Below, one piece after another: positions 51,237 through 62,080 of a stretch of 64,000 bases of DNA. A program made the translations under genes and the position numbers. The notes under the pieces are model-generated. The model worked only from the letters and a program-made list of their open reading frames with translations. It was not told the origin of the DNA and made no database searches. Source of the stretch: Hofstenia miamia (lineage: Eukaryota; Xenacoelomorpha; Acoela); NCBI GenBank assembly GCA_004352715.1, contig SCFE01000053.1, forward strand, positions 58,923 through 122,922, given 5' to 3'. Numbering within the stretch: the stretch's first letter is position 1; the number at the start of each line of letters is the position of its first letter.

Positions 51237-54200
51237 GTAAGTAGTCTTACTTAAAACTATTTGTTTTTAATTATAAGCGTCCCATGTTTTTTGTTGTTGA
51301 ATTTATTATAGTGCTCAGCAATTTCAAAAAATGAATTCGGTTTCGGGTTTTACACCCCAAAACTGCTATTTCGGTTTTTTAGCTAGCTAATATTGGTACT
51401 AGGGAACGTTATTCAATAGAAACTTACTTTTCATAGCACTAAATTAAGTTGGTAATCAAGTAAAACATAATTAAACTTCAACTTGTCAACTATTTTGGCG
51501 TTTGCTCAAATACTGCATCGTTTCTAGGGGACTGCTTTTGCTACAAAAACCAAAACCTCTATTTTTCCTTTTTTTTCTCGCTGTTCAGGTTTTTTGGGTA
51601 TGACGCCGAGCTCTAATTAATTATGTAGTGTTCATTAAAAATGTGGCTTCTTATTTTAATTTCTACTAATTATTATTTTATTATACATTATAATTTTTTC
51701 ATTTTAGTTATTTGCAAACTACATAAATTATTTTCTAATTGCATCATTCACAATTATCTATAATTTTAGTAGTCGTCTGTCATTTATGCCAGACTCTAGA
51801 CCATGGCCCAATAATCTAACAGTTGTTTTGCTTTTTCATGGATTTCAATTCATTCTGCTCAGCAATTGAAGGTCAGCTAAGCTTCCCTTCATTTGATTCG
51901 TAAATACCAGAATTTAAAAATGTTTTAAATATAATTTGATTCATCGGGTGACAGGGAATAGATAGATCACATCATTTCAAAATAAAAATAATTGCTTTGA
52001 CTCCCATTATTTTACATTATCTTCTCCAAAATAGGGTTATGTTGCCTGAACTATTTAAAAAATGAATGATTTTGAATTTCCACAGCAGCCTGTTACATGC
52101 AAGTAAAACGAAGTTGACAAAACGTTTTATTTTCAGAACAATATAAATTTTTGAATGATACAGTCATATCCATCAATATAAAATGAATTACAGTAAGTAT
52201 CCTCAAAATTATTTTTTAGGAATAAAGAAAATTTAAATTTACAAGTGAGAATAGGACATAGCATTAAACTTAATCATCTAATTTAGTACATTAATGATGT
52301 TTAGAATTCTTATTCTTAGACATCTAGACTTTAATTTCCACCTCATTTTGCTTAGATCTTTTTTGATTGGGAATAACTATTTAATTTTTCATAATCTAGG
52401 CGCATCCAGCTTTTATAGCTTAAGTGCAGGTGATACATGAAATTTCATAATATTGCAGGATTTAATCATAAATTGAGTAAACGAATAGGGTAGCCTTGCA
52501 AAATTACACAAACAAATATTTATTTTTGCATTTGAATAAACAGAATTATATTTTGATTCCTTCGTATTTAGGTGACTTTACATGCATGTCCAAGACATCT
52601 TAAATAAGTTCTAAAGAATTTTGCTTAATGCCCGAATTTAAAAAGTTTGTCTGCAACTTTTCCTTCTGCAATACGAACAGGTTTCCTTTCAATGTGATGT
52701 AGGTGCGGAAGGTATTTAAGAACTTGTTAATTGGACGGCAGTTTAGCTCCTGTAATATCATCACCCAAACTTAAGTAAATTCAATTTTCTTCTGTCTGAT
52801 TTCCTTGTTTGCCATAGTGCCTGGAAAGGAAGGAATATAAATAATTTTTATTGTTTTCTAATAATGTCTGTGGAGTCTATATTGCAGATTGCCCCAATTG
52901 GTATTATTTCCAAGACATGCATGGGTACACATATAACTCTTACGACCCACGTGGCGAAATCTAAGTCTGAATTTGAGGTGGCTTGAGCTACCTCTAAATC
53001 GTAATATTTTGCGATGACATTTCATAGGAACTATTTTTTAGGAATTAGAAACTTTGGACTGGTCTGTGTAAAGAAAATTCCTAAAAAAATTTTACCTCAT
53101 ATAAGGATCACCCAATTAGATATAAATTATATTTATAATTTTAATATTAAACTGCCTATGCATTTTTAAAACGACAAACCGTTTTTCCACATTGTTGAAC
53201 AATTTTCCTCAAACACATTTGAAACGTTGGAATTGAAAAGTCTCTTGGGCCTTCTATAACAATTGATATTTATCATCAGTTAAATTGTCTTAGATTGATG
53301 CGAATCTGAAAAATATAGTCGCTAGAGGACTTGTCTACTTACGCCGTATCGTAATGAAGCATTCAATTATAAGACATATTCTATAGAGTCACATTGATGT
53401 TGATGAAATGCAGTAGAATCAAATTCATGTATAACAATAATGTACAATACGATTTAATGTAAGCAAAGCTAAGTTGAAGATATGAATTGCCGTAGTTGTA
53501 AATAGCAACAAAATCGTTGAAAAAATTCTTTGCGAAATGTATGAGAAAACAAGCATACCTCCACATCGATTTTACATACCGAAAATCAGGGGCGCAACTA
53601 ACTTAAAATTTTAGAGGGAGGGGCAAACTATATTGGTACAACTTAATTCGATGCAATACTGGCGATTTTTCTCCAAACCTTTGTTTGCAATTTTGTGTGC
53701 TACACTGCACATTTTAAGCAGAATTCTGGAAAAAATTCGCCAGTATGGGATTCCTTTTATATGTACTAGAATATAAATGTATTTTTGCTCATTCTAAAAA
53801 GTACTTTAACCCGCGAACGTAACCAGAAGTTTACAGATATATTTATATTAAACTGCGTGCATAGATCGCACCCCAAACTTAAACAAAGTTTTAGGTTCAC
53901 AGGTAGATGAGGATTTACTGTAATTATTTACATTCTAGTTTTATTAGAATAAAATCATCACCAAAAGAAAGAAGATGCACAAAAACTCTTCATTATAATT
54001 TCATTTATGATGCTTTAAATTTCAGAAAATTTACTTGGATTTTTCTCCTAACAATTGTAGAAGGCAACGATAGGCCACAGAGGCACGTTAATGATGGAAT
54101 CAGAAGGCTTCTGGTAGTCATCAGCGATCAAATTCAATGACCAGGTTCAAAATTTTATCCATCATGTTCATCTTGCTGACACACAAAATCCTTTTTATAG

Positions 54201-57200
54201 GAAAATATGAACAATCTGGATGATTTTGCTGCACACCAGTTAGCTACTCGAACGAATCTTTATCTAAGAGATCTTCTATAGAAATAAGATTAAATGTTTC
54301 CTTCAAAGCTCTGTAGTTTTCTTCTTCAGCAAGTTGTATCAAGCAAGAGATCTCAAAAAGGTTATTCTTTCATTTTTGAGCTCATTCAGAACAGAGAGAA
54401 GTTTGAAATTTTTTCGGATTAAACTAGTTTTAAAATTCCTTGATTCTAAGAAATTCAAATATTTATCATCTTTTTTTCATACAAATTCGCAGTGTTTGTC
54501 AACCACTAATAAATTTTCCAATTGGAGGTGGTTGCAAATGTTGAGAACAATTGGAAAACATGCTGAAACCGAACTCTGCTATAATTGCCGCTTAGTTAGA
54601 ACACTTTTTCCTCCAATTTTGTCGGCCTATTTAAGTTCCTTCCATAGGAGGTGCAACAGGATATGCACATTCATACCATTTTGAAGATTTAGTTTGCAGG
54701 TATTTTCTAAAAAAATGTTTTCAACAACTTCCTTTCATGGCAATCTCTCAACATTTATTTGCTAAGTTTAGTGGTCCAAAAAGATACACTAAAATAGCGT
54801 TAACAGTTGTTTGAACTAACTCATCAAAATGAACCTTTTGGCGGGATTGTTCAAACTACGAATTCCTGTGAATGAGTGATAACATAGTAAGCGAACACAA
54901 CTTTTATCAAAAAGCAATTGTTCAACGTATTAAAACTTATACATTTCATTACATTTTCAACAAACTTTGTGATATAATGCTTCCCAATTTAATTTATACG
55001 ATTTAGTTTTTGCAATATTAATTAAAGTATACATATGTTGTTATGGCATTCGAGACATTAATTGATGGGGATATTCCACCAAAAATCTAAATGTGCTAAA
55101 ATAACATTTTATGGAACAAGATTTATCCCAATTTGATGAATCGCAATAAATAAAATGTAGCTAGCATGTTTACTCGTACGGCACTAATTGTGGTATTCCC
55201 ATCAGTGGCGTACGCAAGGGGGACATGGTGAAATGTCCCCCGTCAGATTTTCAAAATTGATTTTGATTGGTTAAATAAAAAATGGTAAAAATAATAGCAA
55301 AATTTCAAATCTAAGGTCGTAAAATGCATTTTTAAAATCTATTTTCTCAATATTTTCAAAAATTTAATCATGAATAAGATGCCCCGTCAGAAATTCCTGT
55401 GTACGCCTCTGATTCTCATGATATTCCCATGCGCATTATTATATTTGTTTTTTGAGATTCGTATTCCCAGGAATTAAAGAAATTTATGATATAGCGAAGA
55501 TCAACCATAAAACCGTCGTATAGTTTTGGAAATCAAAGCATGATTTCTTTTTTTCGATGTGTAGCTAAATTCGTTTTTCCTCATCTGTTGTAAAACTTTC
55601 TTTCTATAGTAAACTATAAAATCAATTCACCCTTATATAAACTCAGTATTCTGCTGGGTAGGAACAGTAAACAAGCTCCAATGCTATTTATATACTGCCT
55701 TTGAGACAACAGCTACATGCATCGTTAGCCAAGTTATTAATTCACCAACAAATGTTATTTATTCACTTCTGCGGGAAGACGAACAGTGAACTGCTGAAAA
55801 TATCTGTTAAATTAAATAAAATGTTATTCCATTTCTTGGATTCTATTATTATGTTAAGTTTAATTTTTATGAATGTGATTGTGCTTTTCTTTACTCACTT
55901 GAGTGCAAGTTCAGTTTGTAAAGTCAAAATTGTTTAAGCATGAGTGGCTAAATTTAAACTTAAATTTCCGCATCTGGGATTTGCAAACTGTTTCCAATGC
56001 GATGCACATCTTCATCTAGTATCTTGTGAATGGCTACTCGGCAAATTAACTGTTCACCTCATTGAAAATTAGGGGTAACTTTCGGTTAAGCGTCGGAATT
56101 TCTGAGTAAAAAAACATCTTTTATTGAGTAATAAATTGAGTGTCAAATTGCTAAAAAAAATTGTAAAAAATTGAGTAGAGACATACACTTTCGAAAATTT
56201 TATTAAATGTTTGCATTCCAAATAGTAACTGAATTCCACTTAAAGTGTTCAACACTAGGGTTTTCAATTGAAGGAGACAATAGTCGACGGAACATTGGAA
56301 AAACTTCTCAACCTCCACGTATGTCAATGGTGCATATTTGAGTTGTACTATTTGATCGAGTTGCATTGTTGAAGTTTGACCTTTGAAATGAGCCTTTTCA
56401 TTTTTCCAATCGATGCACATTCATGACTTTTACGCTTTAAAAATTGCCAAATAGTTCCAATGTTCTCATCGAATTTGCAAACCCAGTGTGTCCGCACTGC
56501 CAGGAAATCTGGAACTGTCAGGAAATTTTATTTATTGTGGCGTTTACGAACGAATAGTCTAAAAACTTACTTTGAGGACACACTAGGAAATATTTTGATT
56601 AATCAGATGTACTTCTTTCATTAGTTCCTTTTTCGATTTATTTATATATTAATTACATTTGCATAATAATCCAAAACGTAACTTGCTGTAGCTTATCGTA
56701 GGAATGATTATTTAAAACGCAAAATAGATTCACATAAAGTTTGGACTAAGTCATAGATTTCAAGCGATTTATTTGACAATGTTTATAGTTTAATTGCAAT
56801 CTAAATCCTAGCGATTTAAAGGAATGTAGACATTTTAATCTGCTTACAAATTAGCAATTTGAACAATTGCCTTCTATTGTTGGCATCACTGAAATTCCCT
56901 GTTTATTTGGTGCTCTGGTGTTCTTTTAAATTTTTTTATAGTCCTTCCTTACTATGTCCCACAAATAGGGTTTTTCTTCAATGAGTGCTATCATATTTAT
57001 AGTGTTACTATAACTCAATTCCCTGACTTTTCCTAAACAGTTGACACACGATGTTTTTAGTTGATAACGTATTGAAAATATAATTACAGTATATATTCTA
57101 TCAAATATGGCTTTATCATGTGTATACCTTTTTATTTTATTGTTTTGTGTAAATGTATTCCTTCTTGTGTCCGATACTGTTTGTGTCAAACAGATTTGAA

Positions 57201-58456
57201 GTTTGTTGCATCAATTATTAGTAGTGAGTGAGACTCAAATGACAGTTTATTTTCCCGCACTCACTGAAAAGTTCAGTTTGGAACTGTCTGGAAACCTAAG
57301 ATTCAAGGTGCGTAGACATAATGCTACTGTCTGGAAATTGCTTCAATTTCGTCCTGGAGCTGTCTTAAACTACTTGGAAAATTATCATCAATGGAAATGC
57401 GTGGACAGCTTTCGTTATACAAATTAATGTCACTGATATTTCTCGCAAATGAATTCAGTTATTCGTATACAGCTCAAAACTTGAGTTATTGATTGACTAA
57501 ATTAAGTATCAATAAATCCCGGGCCACTCTTGGGCTCTCCAAAATACACCAGTGAAAATAATTATTTGGTTGTTCGGTCCATGTGCACTTTGCTTTTCAG
57601 CAACTTTGGTATTTGTGTTAGACACCAAAGAACGAAAATACGAATGTATTTACTTCTTAACAAACACATGCCATAGGAAACTAGGTAAAATTTCGGTCTA
57701 CTACATGTTTCACCAAAATTGATATTGATGTTGATTATGCAATTAGTTGCGATTTACCAAGAACAGTTGTCCATTCTTTATAATAAACTTCATCCATATT
57801 TTCTTTACTCTAAGAAACCTTGCATCTCTCACTCTTGAAGGTAACACATCACTAGAATTAGCACAAACAAATGCACTAGCGTGCACTGTTTGGGAAGTGA
57901 TCTTTGCCTTGCATAATTCTTTAAATTTAATGTAAAAAATTTTATACTATGGACAGACATGATAAGTGAGGCATATTTTCATTAATAGATTCTCTAAAAA
58001 GAGAATTTCTATTGCTAGCCAACTTTTTAACAACGTGATTTTTTGGAATCAGATTTAGGCAAGAATTTAGCAACTCGTGAGGGAGGATTTGGGTCTTCTG
58101 GAGTTGGTACTGTGAAGTTACATATTCACATACATAGTAAAGAGATGATTTTCTGCTTCACCATATCATGAATTCTTGACATGTAAATGTAGACAGTGAT
58201 GACCATTTGCATATCTTAAAAATTTTTTGTGTAAATTCCATTGATTGATAGTTTTATCTAAATATTGTTTAAATGTTAAAATTATTTAAAACTTGTTTGC
58301 AATTTACATGAAAATTCAAATTTTCTAATGGTCATCACTAAACATAGACGGTGGATTCTTCGGACGCTTGATCTTTAAGCATGGCGTTTCATCAGGCTAG
58401 GGTTTTCGACACATACCAATATGTGGTGTTACCCTCTAAAAGATTGCATGTGTAAA

Positions 58457-58490
<34 letters not shown>

Positions 58491-61117
58491 NNNNNNNNNN
58501 NNNNNNNNNNNNNNNNNNNNNNNNNNNNNNNNNNNNNNNNNNNNNNNNNNNNNNNNNNNNNNNNNNNNNNNNNNNNNNNNNNNNNNNNNNNNNNNNNNNN
58601 NNNNNNNNNNNNNNNNNNNNNNNNNATATATATATATTTATATATAATATACTTAAAGTGCTTAAAAATTTTTTGATGAATTTTCTCTTAGTTTTTCAAT
58701 TGTTTGCAAGACAGCATTGCTTTTTAACAATATACTTTTCTAGCTGTTTTAATGTTTCTTAATTAGTTTTGGTGTTGGTTAAGTTACTTGACAGTTCGGG
58801 ACTACATTTTTCAAATTGTTCGGGACCAGTCGGGACGTCATAAAGTGGTTACTAAACTCTGACCTGAACCTTAACCCTACAGCCCAACCATTGAAATTGT
58901 ATTCTTTTTTGTCCTGTTGATTAATTGTTTGCAAAATTTTTAAGTTTTGGGTGAGGGATTGCGGTTAGGGTTAGAGTATATTATTTTATGACATCATTAC
59001 AAATGGGTCCTCTCATGTAGAATATCACCTAATCATTGTTCGAGTGATAATTTTTTACGTAAAATTGAATTTTGTAAATTTAAGGTTGAAAAGTTTGACA
59101 TGTAAATCAATTAAGTTATTAGAATGAAATAATGAACATAACATTTAAATTTAAATGAAATTCAAATTAAAACTTTGTTGGGTAGTTCATCTATCCAGCG
59201 TTGGCATTCTTGTGCATATGAAGGAAAATCAGAATTTAAACTTCCATTCATTGAATGTATGCTAAATAGTTTGCTATTTGAACAGTGGCCTACGCAGAAT
59301 TTTTTTGACGGGGGAAATTCCACCCTTACGCTCAACACCTTCCTTCCTGTTGCGTATGTCACTGATTCGAGATAGAAAACCAAAAAATGTAAACAATAGA
59401 TTATTTATTAATTTTAAAATGAGCAACTTGTTGGTCAGAAGAAAATCTTTTTTACAAAAATCTACAAGAGGGGCAAACTTCTGTTTCAGGAGGGATTTGA
59501 ACCTCATCTAACCCCCAGGCCTACATCTCTGTATTTGTACTTTACTACGAAATTTCTAATGTTACACGTTTACAATCGCATAAGGCCAAATAGGCAAGAC
59601 TCCTACCGGCGATATATTTCAGTTTCGCATTTGTCTAACATAAGCTAACCAATCACAGATGTCCATAACAACACAAGATTGCTGTTTTACATTAGCTTAA
59701 TTATATTTAAATTTTAAAACAAACAAAACGTAAACCTATAAAATTCTAAAATGTAACCCAACGATCTGAAAAAATGCTTTTATGTAGCAAATACGTAAAA
59801 TTTCTTAATCAAATATATAACTATTGTGATAAATGAATAATTTTTGTGTTCTCAGGCCTAAATAACTAATCTTTAGACAAAGCTTTATCAAAAGCCTGAA
59901 ACAAATTTCTACCACAACATTTCTGCAAATTTGAAAAAGCTCTTCCGTGACGAAAATCAAATAAATTCTTATCCAAATTTTTAGAAATGAAATATGACGA
60001 ATGTCTAAGCTAATTTCCAAATATAATATAACTGCAACCAACCGTTTTGACACAAACTGTAACTTATCGTAGCACAATAACGCGGACAGTCAATGATTTT
60101 GAATGTTTTTAAGTGTGTTTATAGGATGTTTCATACAATGCTGCTTTATATTTTATTTAAAATCTGTCATTTAGGGTGGCGTCATGGCCTGTTCGGATGC
60201 TTTCATGACATAAAATGGACTATTATTACACTGTTCCTACCGTGCTATCCATTGTATAAAATTGGGATAGCGATTGGCAGGAAATGGATTGCAGTGCTCA
60301 CCATTATGTTGCTATGCTTAGCATATCTCTCCACTTCCTCGGTGCGAGTTCCATTTGCGGTGAACGATCATAACGTTGCAACGAAGCTGCTACTTTCTGG
60401 ACTTTTCTGCATCAGCACTCTTCTCTTTGTTACTTATATTGGATTACGCTTATTTATGCGAATAAGAGTGAGTATTTTTCGCTTCTTTTAATCTGTTTGT
60501 TATATGAAGAAAAATTTGAAATCAACTATGAAAATACATTAACTTTAAATTTCGTTTGTCTTGTTTAGATTTATGTAAATGTTAGTGAAATTTGCAAAGT
60601 TTGCATTAGAGGCAAGCCAATAACGTAAATATTTCTTTAGATTTTTGCTCATTTGGGATCGTAACAACTGATTGAACCTTTCTACATGAATTTGAGCTAA
60701 ACCTTATGAAGTATGTCCTTTATTGATCTTGGAAGCAAAATTGGATTCCGTTTGTATAAGATCGAATCTTTCAAATGCTCTTAAAACCAAGAACAAAAAA
60801 TACACGCAGACATACTAATTGGTTTTTAAATCAGTAATATCCAAGCGTGTATTGTTAATTCCTTGATGTGATTAATTAACTCGCAACTGCAGTGAAATGA
60901 GGTTGTTTTGTTTGCGCTGATCAGTCCCATTCATGCTTTAGCTGAAGCGCTTTTTTAAGGCAGTAATTTTTTTATAGTTACAACTTAAATGAGGGATTAA
61001 ATGTTTATGCAGAACTGCCGGTACATATTTTCTAAATTTTTATGCATCATTCAAAATTAATTTATACAGTTCTACTCTATACTGTTAGTATTTTAAACAT
61101 AATCCAACCATCTTTGA

Positions 61118-61160
<43 letters not shown>

Positions 61161-62080
61161 GTTTTGCAAAAAATGCTTTAATGCCAATTTTTTAAAATGT
61201 CTATTTTTATTTTTTGTGATCCATCTAGAATTAAAAAAGATGCCAGTTTCCTTTCGATAATAGAGGACTGCGTATTGTTTTTTAAACAGAGTAATAACCC
61301 TTGATTGATACTAATGTGTCATCCGCTTTTTATGTTAGATTGCCTGCATCTTTTTTATGCGTGTAGCAACTCATGTAAAACATGAATATTTATCAAAATA
61401 TTTGCTAATAATATTACTGTATGCTCTGTCAAGGTAAATTTAAGCATAGCATCACTTTGCACCCTGGAACATCCCTCTTCATTGCAAATATAAGTACATC
61501 GAAGCTCTATTGTATTCTATTCTATATTTTGCTGTTCCATCATATTTTCAATGTTATTCTTTTGTTGTACCGCGTACTATTACAATTTAAATAAATGCGC
61601 TTAGACTTTGGAAATAAATTAGCACGAATATAGAAGTTAACATCAATTTTTTATGTTTTTTTCAAAAAATTGATGAATTAGAAATGTATGCCTAAAAATG
61701 TTTGCAATTGAGATCCTTTTCAATATATAATGGTTTGCAATTCATACCAACGTTTATAATTCAGCCTGAACATGAAATGCCAGCAGTTATTCACCTTGAA
61801 CACATGGATTGAAAACAGTTTAGAACATCTGTTAAATTCAAGAATAATTGATTAAAATGATTTTTAGACCTTTGCTTATAATCATTGTTGGTTAATTTGT
61901 TTTTCAATTTGCGTCCATATGTAGGTACCTATTTAAATTATGTATTTTTAGATTAAAAAAATGCAAAAAATTGAAGGTTCAATATTTCATGATCTTTTGG
62001 CTGTGTCTTGTTGTGGACCTTGTGCTATATGCCAGGAGATTCAAGAAGCTGAAATCCTTGATCAGGAAAGAATTAAATAA
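51215..62080 (+). CDS. PLAC8-family Cys-rich membrane protein, 3 exons (exon 1 inferred)
   Basis: Exons 51215-51236 (inferred), 60175-60467 and 61952-62080; 444 nt, 147 residues. PLAC8 proteins (placenta-specific 8, cornifelin; plant FW2.2/PCR relatives) are small membrane-associated proteins with two Cys-rich blocks. Block one is WRHGLFGCFHDIKWTIITLF then LPCYPLYKIG (CxxxxxxC-type region, residues 9-38). Block two is GSIFHDLLAVSCCGPCAICQ then EIQEAE. Between them lie two hydrophobic stretches (IAVLTIMLLCLAYLS and LLLSGLFCISTLLFVTYIGL) ending in basic FMRIR. Exon 2 to 3 splices AGA|GTGAGT to TTTTTAG|ATT, phase 0. The proposed exon 1, MAENDGN plus C|GTAAGT, gives phase 1, as exon 2 needs. Alternatively, translation could start in frame upstream of exon 2 (ATG at 60138). 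The intron holds two MITEs. Confidence 0.82.
53890..54700 (-). other. Weak coding-like relic in PLAC8 intron 1
   Basis: Minus-strand fragments such as KNFKLLSVLNELKNERITFL, and CEFV, KYLNFLESRNFKTSL in neighbouring frames, hint at an old transposon-encoded protein. No motif is diagnostic. Confidence 0.2.
55203..55411. mobile_element. hAT-like MITE, 209 bp
   Basis: Left end CAGTGGCGTACGCAAGG, right end GTGTACGCCTCTG. Flanks ATTCCCAT (55195-55202) and ATTCTCAT (55412-55419) agree at 7 of 8 positions. Interior shares AATGTCCCCCGTCAGATTTT with the element at 41701. Confidence 0.88.
58456..58650. repeat. (TA)n microsatellite interrupted by gap 58491-58625
   Basis: TA runs on both sides of a 135-N gap in PLAC8 intron 1. 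Confidence 0.9.
59283..59531. mobile_element. hAT-like MITE, 249 bp
   Basis: Left end CAGTGGCCTACGCAGAA, right end GGCCTACATCTCTG. Flanks TATTTGAA (59275-59282) and TATTTGTA (59532-59539) agree at 7 of 8 positions. Inside PLAC8 intron 1. Confidence 0.82.
60175..60467 (+). CDS. PLAC8-family gene, exon 2
   Basis: Acceptor TCATTTAG, then the first Cys block and both hydrophobic segments, closing FMRIR|GTGAGT. Confidence 0.9.
61120..61160. repeat. Compound (TA)n(TG)n microsatellite in PLAC8 intron 2
   Basis: About 15 TA units followed by about 5 TG units. Confidence 0.95.
61952..62080 (+). CDS. PLAC8-family gene, exon 3 and stop
   Basis: Acceptor TATTTTTAG, then IKKMQKIEGSIFHDL, the CCGPCAICQE signature and LDQERIK followed by TAA at 62078-62080. 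An ATTAAA at about 62156 could serve as poly(A) signal. Confidence 0.92.
   Translation: MKKMQKIEGSIFHDLLAVSCCGPCAICQEIQEAEILDQERIK

Noticed and set aside
52184-52200. ATGAATTACAGTAAGT, a mini-exon-like start plus donor
   Set aside because: Three codons and a donor occur often by chance; the candidate at 51215 has a better context and the right phase.
54334-54684. 116-codon plus-strand frame
   Set aside because: It is antisense to weak minus-strand coding-like fragments; composition is low complexity.
58330-58420. Minus-strand CTGATGA with ACGC...GCGT stem, hammerhead-like
   Set aside because: The following bases are CGAAG rather than GAAA, and no stem I or III is visible; no Penelope-like coding sequence adjoins it.
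59162-59511. Several overlapping open frames on both strands
   Set aside because: They lie over a hAT-like MITE and have no protein family features.
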